From: Cyanophora paradoxa
Taxonomy: Eukaryota; Glaucocystophyceae; Cyanophorales; Cyanophoraceae
Direction of reading: 5' to 3'
Length of the DNA: 64,000 bases
Assembly (NCBI GenBank): GCA_004431415.1
Contig: QPMI01000043.1
Span: 1 to 64,000, forward strand
The notes under the pieces were generated by a model that worked only from the letters and a program-made list of their open reading frames with translations, had not been told where the DNA came from and ran no database searches. A program made the translations under genes and the position numbers. Positions 42,101-52,048 of the stretch are shown piece after piece (the stretch's first letter is position 1; every line of letters begins with the position of its first letter).

Positions 42101-45008
42101 GTCCAGAACGCCAACAACAAGAAGAAGCTCAAGGAGATCGAGGACGAGATCCTCTACCTGCTCTCGCACTCGCAGGGCAACATCCTGGACGACACGAAGC
42201 TCATCGAGACGCTCTCCGTCTCCAAGGTCACCTCGGAGGAGATCCAGAAGGCGGTCGCGGAGGCGGAGGTGGCGGAGAAGGAGATCGACGCGACGCGGGA
42301 GCGCTACCGGCCCGTGGCCTACCGCGGCTCCATCCTCTTCTTCTCCATCTCGAACCTGAGCCTCGTGGACCCCATGTACCAGTACTCCCTCACCTGGTTC
42401 GCGACGCTCTTCGGCAACGTCTTCGCGGTGGCGGAGCGGAGCGAGGACTTCGACACGCGCGTCAAGGCCCTCAACGACGCCGCCACCTACTCCCTCTACA
42501 CCAACGTCTGCCGCTCCCTCTTCGAGAAGCACAAGCTCCTCTTCTCCTTCCTCCTCTGCGTGCGCATCCTCCAGGGGGACGGCCGCATCGACCCCGCCGA
42601 GTGGCGCTTCCTCCTCGCCGGCGCCACCTCCGACGAGATCTCCGTGCGCCCCCGCCCGCTCTCCCTCCCCTCCCCCCGCCCCCGCCGCCCCGCCCCGCCC
42701 GCCTCACCGGCCCCCGCCGCAGATCCCGAAGCCCGAGGCGGAGTGGATCGACGCGTCGATGTGGATCGACGTGCTGAACCTGTCGCACCTGCCGGCCTTC
42801 GCCGGCTTCGCCGAGTCCTTCGCCGCCGACGTCGACGCCTTCAAGGCGGTCTTCGACGCCAACGAGGCGCACCAGCAGCCGCTCCCCGACCCCTGGTCCT
42901 CCAAGCTCGACCCCCTCCAGAAGCTCCTCGTGCTCCGCTGCGTCCGCCCCGACAAGGTCGTCGCCGCCGTGCAGGACTACGTGGTGGCGCACCTGGACAA
43001 GCGCTTCATCGAGCCGCCGCCGTTCGACCTGGAGGCGGCGTACAAGGACTCGACGTCGGCGACGCCGCTGCTCTTCGTGCTGAGCGCCGGGGCGGACCCC
43101 GTCGCCGACCTCCTCAACTTCGCCGACGCCATGCGCTTCCGCTCCCGCCTCGACCTCCTCTCCCTCGGCCAGGGCCAAGGGCGCGCCCCCCCGCCCCCGC
43201 CGCCCCCGCGGTCCCCGCACCCGCGCCCGCGGCCGCCGCTGACCCCGGCGGCCCCGCGCGCAGGCCCAAGGCGGAGCGGCTGATCCGGGACGCGAAGGAG
43301 TCGGGGCGCTGGGTCGTCCTCATGAACTGCCACCTCTTCGTGAGCTGGATGCCCCAGCTCGAGAAGGAGGTCGAGGAGCTCGCGGCGGGGGCGGACAAGC
43401 TCCACCGCGACTTCCGCCTCTGGCTCACCTCCATGCCCTCGGACAAGTTCCCCGTCTCCGTCCTCCAGAACGGCGTCAAGATGACGAACGAGCCGCCGGC
43501 CGGCCTCAAGATGAACGTCAACCGCAGCTACTTCTCCCTCACCGACGAGCGCCTCGAGGCGACCAAGCGGCCGGCCGACTGGCGCAAGCTCCTCTTCTCC
43601 CTCTCCCTCTTCCACGCCGTCATCCAGGAGCGGCGCAAGTTCGGGCCCCTCGGGTGGAACATCGCGTACGAGTTCACGGACGGCGACCGCGCGGTCTGCG
43701 TCATGCAGACGGAGCAGCTGCTCGACGACTACGCCGACGTGCCGTACAAGGTCATCCGCGTGCTCACGGGCGAGGTGAACTACGGCGGGCGCGTCACCGA
43801 CGACTGGGATCGGCGCACGCTCATGAACCTCCTCGGGGACTACATCAACCCGGAGGTGCTCGCTGCCGGCTACGCCTTCTCCCCGTCGGGCATCTACCGG
43901 AGCATCGACGGGGCCGACCGCCGCTCCTACCTCGACTACATCGCCTCGCTGCCGACGAACGCGGCGCCGGACGCCTTCGGGCTGCACCCCAACGCGGACA
44001 TCACGTGCGCGCAGGGCGAGACGGCGGCCCTCTTCTCGACGATCCTCCTGCTGCAGCCGCGCGTCTCGACGGGCCTGGGGAAGACGCGGGACGAGATCCT
44101 GGGCGACGTCGCCAAGGACATCGCCTCGCGCGTCCCCGCCGAGTTCCCCCTCCTCCAAGTCGCCGAGAAGTACCCCGTGTCGTACGGCGAGTCGATGAAC
44201 ACGGTGCTGACGCAGGAGTGCATCCGCTACAACCGCCTCCTCGCCGTCATCCACCAGTCGCTGGCGGACATCCAGAAGGCGATCGTCGGCCTCGTCGTCA
44301 TGTCCGAGTCCCTCGAGCGCATGGGCGACTCCCTCTTCAACAACCAGGTCCCCGCCATGTGGCAGGAGAAGGGCTACCCCTCGATGAAGCCGCTGGCGGC
44401 GTGGGTCTCGGACCTCATCGAGCGCCTCGCCTTCGTGCAGCGCTGGATCGACCACGGGACGCCCCCGGCCTTCTGGATCTCCGGCTTCTTCTTCCCCCAG
44501 GCCTTCCTCACGGGCACCCTCCAGAACTTCGCCCGCAAGTACAAGCGCCCGATCGACACCGTCTCCTTCGACTTCCGGGTGATGAGCGGGATGGCGCCCG
44601 ACCAGATCGCGGAGCGGCCGGCGGACGGCTGCTACATCCACGGCCTCTTCCTCGAGGGGGCCCGCTGGGACCACGACTCGGCGGCCCTCGGCGAGTCCCG
44701 CCCCAAGGAGCTCTACACGCCCCTGCCCCCCGTCTGGCTCCTCCCCACCCCGAACCGCAAGAAGCCGGCCGAGGGCATCTACAACTGCCCCGTCTACAAG
44801 ATCCTGACGCGGGCGGGCACCCTCTCCACCACGGGCCATTCCACCAACTACGTCCTCGCCCTCGAGCTCCCCTCCTCCCACCCCGAGTCCCAGTGCGCTC
44901 GCCGCCCGCCCCCTCAGATGGGCCCCCGTTTGCGCCGTCTCATCCTCACGCGCGCCGCGCAGCTGGATCAAGCGCGGCGTCGCCGCTGTGACGCAGCTCA
45001 AGTACTAG
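27178..45008 (+). CDS. Axonemal inner-arm-type dynein heavy chain (internally duplicated in this assembly)
   Basis: Motor of cilia/flagella. The N-terminal tail begins near 27178 (with [19 protein letters not shown]), and tail exons include [20 protein letters not shown] and [20 protein letters not shown]. The six-AAA motor shows P-loops [10 protein letters not shown] (AAA1, about 36335), GPTGGGKT (AAA2, about 37314), GPTGTGKS (AAA3, about 38570) and GVGGSGRQS (AAA4, about 39716). The AAA1 Walker B is CFDEFNRID. The coiled-coil stalk runs about 40410-41330, with the microtubule-binding tip between its arms. The C-terminus ends [15 protein letters not shown] (stop 45006-45008). This ending and the single-motor tail fit the single-headed inner-arm DNAH1/3/6/7/12 group; the exact member is not decided. 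A six-His run and Ala/Pro/Glu-rich insert lies at about 29130-29250. The segment 28984-36504 contains two nearly identical copies of 3.76 kb. Frameshifts alternate between copies, so one clean copy was probably the real gene. From about 38760 to 42650 the gene is a single long exon. Confidence 0.9.
28984..36504 (+). repeat. 3.76-kb tandem duplication inside the dynein gene (copies 28984-32741 and 32742-36504)
   Basis: Copy 1 runs from CACGCCCCGCACGGCGG at 28984; copy 2 restarts with the same bases at 32742. The junction joins AAA1 Walker B sequence (FDEFNR) directly to tail sequence ([11 protein letters not shown]). The only overlap at the breakpoints is CA. The offset between copies is 3758 bp at the start and 3763 bp at the end. 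I saw no substitutions; all differences found are one- to three-base changes in G or C runs (for example at about 30470, 31391, 32536, 33147, 33231 and 34536). Because single-base losses hit both copies in different places, neither copy alone is a full open frame. Confidence 0.9.
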
Positions 45009-45025
45009 CGCCCCCTCTCCCCCTT

Positions 45026-45158
45026 TTCCGGAGCCACCAGGCCTTTCACTCTGTGTAAAGTAGCTACAGACTAGCTATAGCCACGTCGAATTCCGGAGCC
45101 ACCAGGCCTTTCACTCTGTGTAAAGTAGCTACAGACTAGCTATAGCCACGTCGAATTC
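45026..45158 (+). repeat. 65-bp perfect tandem repeat, two copies, just 3' of the dynein stop
   Basis: Unit TTCCGGAGCCACCAGGCCTT...CACGTCGAA at 45026-45090 and again at 45091-45155, identical by eye, followed by three more bases of a third unit. It starts 18 bp after the stop codon and so lies in the 3' UTR. Each unit contains TGTAAAG, which resembles the TGTAA poly(A) signal used in some green algae. Confidence 0.9.
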
Positions 45159-45556
45159 GTATGGTGTCAGAAGAGCCTAGTTTATGGTGCTGCTAGGCGT
45201 GGCCATGCGTGCTGTGCAGTTCTAGCAGGCTGGCGGCGAGAGCGAGCAGAGCTGGTATTCCAGGAGCAAGCACAGGTGCAGGGTACAAGTGTGTCACCCG
45301 GGGTATGAGCCCAGGAGGGGTACATGAAAAGTAGTGGGGGTCCAATCGGCGCACTCAATGCGAGCGCTGCGGAGACTAAGGCCAAGCACTGCGAGTAGCG
45401 AGACTCGGGGTGCCGGCTCCTGACGGCATAAAGCCGTGAGGCAATAGGTGATCAAGACCCTTTTTCGCAAGGAACACTGCGCATGCATGCGCAGTGCAAT
45501 CGATATCGGGGGCATCTCTAGATCTACATCTAGCTATAGCCCCTGGGCTCCGGCCC

Positions 45557-45597
45557 GGGGGTGGGGGGGGGGGGGGGAGGGGGGGGGGGGGGGGGGG
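45557..45597 (+). repeat. Poly-G tract
   Basis: About 41 bases of guanine interrupted by one T (45562) and one A (45578). Able to form G-quadruplexes, and a likely site of sequencing-length error. Confidence 0.9.
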
Positions 45598-46226
45598 ATG
45601 CCGTGAGAATGTGAACGTGCCATCCATCGATCGGAATTTTGGAATTCGAAGTCACTGATCATGACTCGCGTGATAGAGAGGAGTGGTGCAGCTAGTTGCC
45701 ATCACTCCCCTCCCCCGTGCCCCTCCGCCCTCAAAATTCCCCGGGCCAGGCCTCGCAAACGGCCTACTGCCAGCGCGGCTCTCAGGCTCTCCTCGGGGCG
45801 CATAAGCCCCTCGCATCATCCCCACATGCATATGATCATGATCTGATGAGCATTTCCGGAGCGGCTCAACTTGGCAAGCTTGCGTGTCGACGTCACGTCA
45901 AAGTTGGTGTAATGGTACCGGCCACGTGCAATGGGCCAGGGGCCGAGCACTAGGCTATCATGCATTCACTTGCACCGCCGGGACGTGGCACAGATTGCAC
46001 AGCTTGAGGATTTAATTTCTACCAAATTTAAATTTTCAAGCCTTACAGCGCACACATAGACACGATAGAAAGGCTTCAGCCGCTCCTACAGACTAAAAGA
46101 CTAAAATTACACTACAGCTACATCTATGCAAGAATCTACACCCGCTGCCGCGCGCACACCACCCGTCTGCACACAGGCACACGAATCCTTAAGGTGAGAA
46201 AGAAAGGCTGCTGGTGTGGAGGGCGG

Positions 46227-49200
46227 TCAGGCGTCGAGGGAGTCGCGCTGGCGGGCCTCGGCCTTCTTGCGGCTCTCCACCGAGTCGGGGTTCTCGGAGC
46301 ACCAGCGCGTGATGTGCACCTTGGCGTTCTTGAACGTCCGCCCGCAGAACGGGCAGTCCTGCAGCGCCTCCGCCGTCGCCCTCGCCCCTGACCCCGACCC
46401 CGCACCCGCCCCCGACGCCCGAGCCTGCCGTCGCGCCCGCCTCGTCAGCGAGGGAGAGGACGGGGACAGGGGCGGGGGGGCAGCGGCGCACGGGCGATGC
46501 GGGGCGGCGCGGCTTGCGGGCGGCGCGCTTGGGGCTCGCCGGAGCCGCTGCCGCGGTGGCGCCCGCCTGCTGCGCGGCGAGTCGCTCCTCGAGCTCCTGC
46601 GCGGGCCGGGGGCGTCAGCGGGGGGAGGAAGCGGCTGGTAAGCGCGGGGGGTACCCTGTTCTCGGCCTCGAGGGCCTGGAGGGTGGCGCGGAGCTCGTCG
46701 AGGCGGCGCCCCGCGCTCGCCTCGTCGCGCCCCGCGGCGCGGGCCGAGGACTCGAGCTCGAGGATGCGGGAGCGGGCGGAGGCGATCTCCCCCTCGAGCT
46801 TCATCGCCCGCTCCGTGGCCATGCGCCCCGCCCGCTCCGCCATCGCCACGGCCTGCTCCATGCGGGCGAGCCGCTCGCGCAGCTCGTCGCGCTCGCCCTC
46901 CGCCTCCACGAGCGCGAGCTGCAGCTGGCGGGTCTTCTCGCGCCCCTCCTCGCCGGCCCCCGCGCCCCCGGCGCCGAGCCGCTTGGTCGCCTCGGCGAAC
47001 ATGGACTGCACGCGGATGGCCCGATCCTCGGCCGCCGCCAGCATGCCCCGCAGCGCCTCCCGCTCCTCCGCCGCCCCCTCCAGGCTCGCCTCCAGCTCCC
47101 GCCGCGCCGCCCGCGCCGCCGACTCCACCCGCTCCCGCTCCGCCCCCGCCGCCCGCTCCGCCTCCGCCGCCCGCGCCTCGGCCGCCTCCAGCTGCGCCTG
47201 CAGCGCCCCGCGCTCCTCCTCGGCCCCCTCGAGGGCCCGCAGGAGCCGCGTCTGCTCCTCCTGCGCCGCCCGGCTGTCCTCCAGCCGGCTCCGCGCCTCC
47301 TGCAGCGCGCCCTCCGCCTCCCGCGCCGCCCGCTCGGCGCCGGCGAGGCGGTCGGCGAGCGCGGCGCGCTCGGCCTGCGCGGCGGCGAGGCGGGACTCGA
47401 GGGCGGCCTGCTGCTCGGCCCGCTGCTCCTCGCCGAGCTGCAGCCGCCCGCGCGCCTCCCAGAGCGCCGCCTCCGCTGCGCTCAGGCGCGCCACCAGCGC
47501 GTCCCTCTCCCCGTCGCGTCGATCAGCGCCACCTGCAGCCGCTGCTGCTCCTGCCGCGCCGCCTCGCCCTCCGCCAGCCGGCCCCGCGCCGCCTCCAGCG
47601 CCGCCTCGGCCGCCTTGGCCTTGGCCTCCGCCGCCTCCAGCTCGCCCAGCAGCGAGTTGCGCTCGCCCTCCGCCGCCTCCGTCGCCGCCCGCAGCTCCCC
47701 CCGCGCCGCCTCCAGCTCCGCCTCCAGGCGCCCCTTGGCCGCCTGCAGCGCCCCTTCCGCCGCCTGCAGCTGGGCGCGCAGCTCGCCGCGCTCGCGGCGG
47801 GCCTCCTCGAGGCTCGCCTGGAGCTCGCGCTGCTTGCGCTGCGCCGCCTCGCCGGCCGCCAGCTTCCCCTTGGCCTGCCCCAGCGCCGTCTCCGCCTGCC
47901 GCGCTTTCGCCTCCGCCTCGTTCAGGCGGTGCCGCAGCCCGTTCCGCTCCCGCTCGGCCGCCTCGAGGCTCGCCCGCAGCTCGCGCTGCTTCTGCTGCGC
48001 CGCCTCGCCGGCCTGGCCGAGCCGCGCCCGCGCCTCCTCCAGCGCCGCCGCCCGCTGCTGGGCCTCGGCCTCCGCGGCGTTGAGGCGGGAGATGAGGGCG
48101 TCCCGCTCGCCCTCGGCCTGCGTGAGGGCGAGCTGCAGCCGCTGCTGCTCGCGCCGCGCCTCCTCGCCCTCCGCGAGCTTGCCCTTGGCGCCCGTCAGCG
48201 CCGCCTGCGCCTCCATGGCCGCCCGGTGCGCCGCCTCGAGCTCGCCCCGCAGCGCGTCCCGCTCGCCCTCGGCGGCGGCGAGCTGCCGCTGGAGGCGCTC
48301 CTGCTCGACGCGCGCCGCCTCGGCCGCCTCGAGGCGCTTGCGGGCCTCGGCGAGCGCCGCCTCGGCGTCGGCGGCGCTGCGCTCGGCGGCGGCGAGGCGC
48401 TCGCCGAGGGCGCGCCGGTCCACCAGCGCCGCCTCCGCCGACCGCCGCAGCTCCTCCTCGAGCTCCTCGCGGGCCCCCACCGCCTCCGCCGCCGCCCCGC
48501 GCACCGCCGCCAGCGCCCGCTCCGCCTCGGCCAGGCGCGCCTGCAGCTCCCCCTCGCGCGACGCCGCCGCCTCCTCCGTGCGCCCCTGGGCGGTGCGCGC
48601 CGCCTCGAGGGCGGCCTGGAGGCCGTCGCGCTCGGCGCGGAGGGCGTCGGCGCCGGCCTCGAGGACCGAGAGGCGGGCGAGGAGGTCGGCCCCGCGCGCC
48701 GCCGCCGCCTCGAGCTCGCCGGCGCGCCGCTCCAACGCCGCCCGCTCCGCCTCGGCCGCTTCGAGGCGCCGCGCCAGCTTCGTCCCCCGCTCCAGCGCCC
48801 CGCCGGCCTTGCGCTCGCTCTCCGCGAGGCGCGCCCGCAGCTCCTCCAGCCTCGCCTCCCCGTCCGCCACGCGCCCGCGCAGCTCCGCCGCCGCCGCCTC
48901 CAGCGCCTCGACGCGCTCCTCGGCGGCGCGGCGGGCGGCGAGCAGCTGCCCCGCCTCCGCCGCCGCGCGCTCCAGCTCGCGCGCGCGGCCCTCCAGCGCC
49001 TCGTAGCGGTTCTCGGCCGCCACGGCGCGCGCCAGCGCCTCCGACGCGGCGCGGGCCTGGGCGGCGGCGGCGGCCTCGGAGCGGCTCAGCGCGGCGTCGA
49101 GCTCGCGGACGCGGCTCTCGAGGCGGGCGACGGCCTCGCGGAGGCCGGCGCCCTCGTCCGTGGCGCGCTGCAGCGCCGAGCGGAGCGCGTCGGCCTCGCC

Positions 49201-50129
49201 GACGGCCTCCTCGTAGGCCCGCTCCAGCGGCCCCAGGCGCCCCTCCAGCTTCGAGAGCGCGTCCCGCAGCGCCAGCCGCTTCTCCTCCGCATCCCCCGCC
49301 TGCCGCGCCGCCGCCTCCCGCTGCGTCTCCGACTGCTGCAGCCGCCCCTCCACCGTCGAGAGCTGCGCGCGGCGCTCAGCGGAGCGCGGCGGGGCGCCGG
49401 CGCGCTGGCGGGCGGGGGGGGGGCGGGCCTGGTTGAGGAGGCGCGAGTTGGCGGCCTCGACCTGCATGCGCCGCGACTCCTCGCGCTGGAGGACGCGCTC
49501 CGTCTGGCCCACCTTGTCCGTCAGCGCCGCGTTCGAGCGGCTCACCGCCTGCGAGCCCGCCCCGCCCCTCGGAAAACGGCGACGCGGGGCCGGGCGGCGG
49601 GGCTGGAGGGGGCGCGGGCGCGGACCTCGATCTGCATGCGGAGGTTCTCCTTCTCGCCCTGGAGGAAGAGGATGCGGCGGTCCGCCTCGTCCAGCGACGC
49701 CCGCAGCGCCTCCACAGCCGACGCCGCCGCCGACGCCGCCTCCGCCACGCCACTCTCCGCCGCCCCCGCCGCCGCCTCGTCGCCCGTCCCCGGGCCGCTC
49801 AGCAGGCCCTGCGCCGCCCGCTCCCGCAGCTCGGCGATGAGCTCCTGGGCCCGGCTGCGCCGCGCGGCCGCCCGCTTCGCCGCGATCTGCAGCAGCTCGC
49901 TGCTCGGCTCCGCGGTCGTCCCGGTGATCCTGCGCTCCGCGGCTCGCTCCCGCGCCGGGGCGGCGGCCGCGGTGTGCGGGGCGGCGCACCGGTCGGCCCA
50001 CGTGCGCATCTTGTCCTTCCAGCTGTCGACGTTGATGCCCATCGGGCCGCGGCGGGAGGTCCACGTCTCCTTGCCGTAGCCGTCGGACAGCTCCTTCAGC
50101 GAGTCGGTCAAGAGCGCCGCGTAGCTCAT
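46227..50129 (-). CDS. Long coiled-coil protein with a C-terminal CxxC-HxxxC zinc finger
   Basis: The start at 50129 gives MSYAALLTDSLKELSDGYGK and WTSRRGPMGINVDSWKDKMR, then a nearly unbroken coiled coil of about 1,100 residues rich in Glu, Arg and Ala, with recurring units of the type LxAAEGERDxLRxxLxxAEA. The C-terminus is LQDCPFCGRTFKNAKVHIT, then RWCSENPDSVESRKKAEAR, ending RQRDSLDA. That is a small zinc-binding module of the C-x2-C-x(n)-H-x3-C kind. Introns lie near 49555-49625, 49375-49435, 46600-46650 and 46395-46450. The reading frame shifts by one base at about 47517, inside an otherwise perfect repeat (expected ...DA-x-GERDALVARL), so a one-base sequencing deletion is likely. I do not recognise the family. 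A structural role at the cytoskeleton or flagellar base is possible but unproven. Confidence 0.75.
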
Positions 50130-51253
50130 AACCGTCACCGTCGCCAGCGTCCCGAACCTGATTTCCCGGCGGCAAAGTGAGCCGTGGGCGCGGGGGGCGC
50201 CGCGCGGACCGCACCCCTCCGGCTCGGCCCACCAGCGCCGAATCGTCCCTGCGACCGGAGTTACGGGAATCCAGAGGGCTCCAGCCAGTCATTGGACGCA
50301 CGTGTTGTGTTGCGGAGGGCGAGCCACATGCCGTCGAGCTCGCTTGTCTCGGAGATCTGCCGCCAATCTCAAATCACTGGCGGCGGCAAAAAGGGGGGCC
50401 GGCGCACGTCGGCTGGCAGCGACGGAATATCATAGTCCGGCCGTTCAACATCGCAGCGGACGCTGAACTGAGGCCCGGCGGCGAAGGAGCGCGACGTGTG
50501 CTCGGCGCCCAAGCGGAGCCGCCGCCGGGAAAGATTCCATCCGTGTACTGTGCGTCGCCGCGGGCGAACGACGCGGAGAGACGCCGCCTGACTGCCAGAG
50601 CGGAGGGTCGAGAAGCTGCTTGCCTCGCTCACGGCCAAGGACGGCGCGGAATCGTCGGTCCGTGCCGCCCCCGTCGCTGAGGCTGTCAGAAACGCCGGCA
50701 GGCTGCCTTCCCGCGGCCTGCTCATCGAACCACTGTTATCCTTCGAACAAGTCTTACCCCCCCCCCCTTCCCCCCCCGGGTCGCGCCCTTCTCCTCGCTT
50801 CCACCTTCGGGCCAGCCGCATGCGCATCCAGCGCTCCAATCGTCGTCCTCCGCATGTTACCGCGCTTCTGCCCTCTAGATCTATGCTCGCCTGCCTCTAG
50901 ATTTGGCCCTAGGCCGCCGCATCAAATTGATCCTGGCGCGCTGGCTCCACCTTCTCGTCGCCGAACGCTTGCGCATTAGCTGGTGCAGCGACGTGGTGGG
51001 GCGACGGCGCGGATGATGGGTGGCTTGGCTTGTCGGCACGATGGGAGATATCACGTAATACTGTGAACTGCAAATCCTACCTAATCTGTACGGCTATGCT
51101 CGGAGTCTGTCAAACAGCAAGAAGGAAAAGTACATCGAGGCCTGCAGCGATGCGCAGCACACTCGCTTGGGCGGAACTGGCCGGGCGCGAGCGGAGCTAG
51201 GACGGCGGAACAAAAACGCTCGGTACGATCCTGCTAATTAGCGTGGACGCCGT
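50130..51253. other. Spacer upstream of the coiled-coil gene, downstream of the cold-shock gene
   Basis: 1.1 kb with no coding frame that resembles a protein family. Contains a C-rich tract (about 50757-50778) and clusters of six-base palindromes near 50873-50913 (TCTAGA, AGATCT, TCTAGA and CCTAGG). Should hold the promoter of the coiled-coil gene and the 3' UTR of the cold-shock gene. Confidence 0.4.
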
Positions 51254-51848
51254 TCAGGGGGTGCCCGCGGGCAGGTGGACCTCGTCCGCGACGTAGCCCT
51301 TCGGCGTGTTCTTGTACGAGAACTCGACAAACTCGCCGTCGCGCAGGGAGCGGTAGCCGGGCAGCTGCGGACGCGGCGGGCGTCAGGGGGGACGGCGAGA
51401 CCGTATTTCGCTGGCATTCAGCGAGCGTATGCAAGGGCACGTCGCCGCACAAACCTGGATGGCGGTGAAGTGCACGAACTGGGGCCGCACGAGCGGGGAA
51501 AAAGGGGCGAAGCGTCAGGAGGCGGTGCTTTCGCTCAACGACACTAGCGCACCACCTCCTTGCTCGGCTCCTCATCAGGAACGAGGAAGCCGTAGCCCTT
51601 CTTGCCCTGCGCAAGGGTCGACGCGATCAGCCGGCGCGGCGAGGGCGGAGGGCCAAGCGGCGTCATTCACGCACCGAAAACCACTTCACCTTGCCCTGCG
51701 CGAAATGGATAGACGGGGAGGCACAACCGAGCTTGCGTCAGTGGGAGGCGGGCGACCGGCGTGCATGCGGGCGAACCTTGACCCTCTGCCCCGCACCGCC
51801 GGCGGCAGAGGCTGTGTTGCGAAGGGCGATGGCGAAGGATTTCAACAT
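51254..51848 (-). CDS. Small cold-shock-domain protein with organelle-like leader (92 aa)
   Basis: Five short exons on the minus strand: 51777-51848 (leader MLKSFAIALRNTASAAGG then AGQRVK), 51675-51695 (GKVKWFS), 51556-51606 (GKKGYGFLVPDEEPSKE), 51455-51478 (FVHFTAIQ) and 51254-51364 (LPGYRSLRDGEFVEFSYKNT, ending HLPAGTP). All phases agree; total 92 residues. RNP1 (K-G-Y-G-F) and RNP2 (F-V-H-F) of the nucleic-acid-binding OB fold are present. Cold-shock domains bind single-stranded RNA/DNA and act as RNA chaperones. The 24-residue leader is basic and acid-free, suiting mitochondrial or plastid import. There is nothing beyond the domain (no Gly-rich or zinc-knuckle tail, unlike plant CSPs), so it looks like a bacterial CspA with a targeting leader. 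Very small exons (21 and 24 nt) mean automated gene finders may miss it. Confidence 0.88.
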
Positions 51849-51864
51849 GTTTACAAGAAAGCTA

Positions 51865-51913
51865 GGCCTGGATGTCCTGACGTCGGTACCCCCCCCTCCC
51901 GAGCATCCAGGCC
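51865..51913. promoter_or_regulatory. 10-bp inverted repeat in the shared CSD/BRE1 upstream region
   Basis: GGCCTGGATG (51865-51874) and CATCCAGGCC (51904-51913) are perfect inverted repeats around a 29-nt C-rich centre. They lie 17 bp before the cold-shock start codon, so they would be in its 5' leader or core promoter and could form an RNA stem. Function is inferred only from position. Confidence 0.4.
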
Positions 51914-52048
51914 CTTTTCCGGCACTCGCACGGGGTCTGGCGCGTTCAACGATCGAGGAAAGCTGCACGTGACTGCAGAACGTCCTTCGGCATGCCGCGT
52001 TAACCAGCTCGGTGTTTTACCTTTGCCCGGACCTTCGGCGTGTCTACG

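Larger units (their letters stand above)
45009..46226. other. Convergent spacer between dynein (+) and coiled-coil gene (-)
   Basis: 1.2 kb without a credible gene. It holds the 65-bp tandem repeat next to the dynein stop, a long G tract, several six-base palindromes (ATCGAT/CGATCG, GAATTC and TGATCA near 45625-45660; AAGCTT, GTCGAC and GACGTC near 45877-45893), and AT-rich DNA around 46010-46140. Both 3' UTRs should lie here. Confidence 0.5.

Noticed and set aside
37448-42532. 1,694-residue antisense reading frame opposite the dynein gene
   Set aside because: It is the complement of a strongly conserved dynein exon. High GC with codon bias opens the opposite strand, and the antisense protein has no family features.
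46497-49006. Long Ser/Arg/Ala plus-strand frames opposite the coiled-coil gene
   Set aside because: They are shadows of GCC/CGC/CTC-type codons of the minus-strand coiled coil; the minus strand carries the heptad pattern and a zinc finger.
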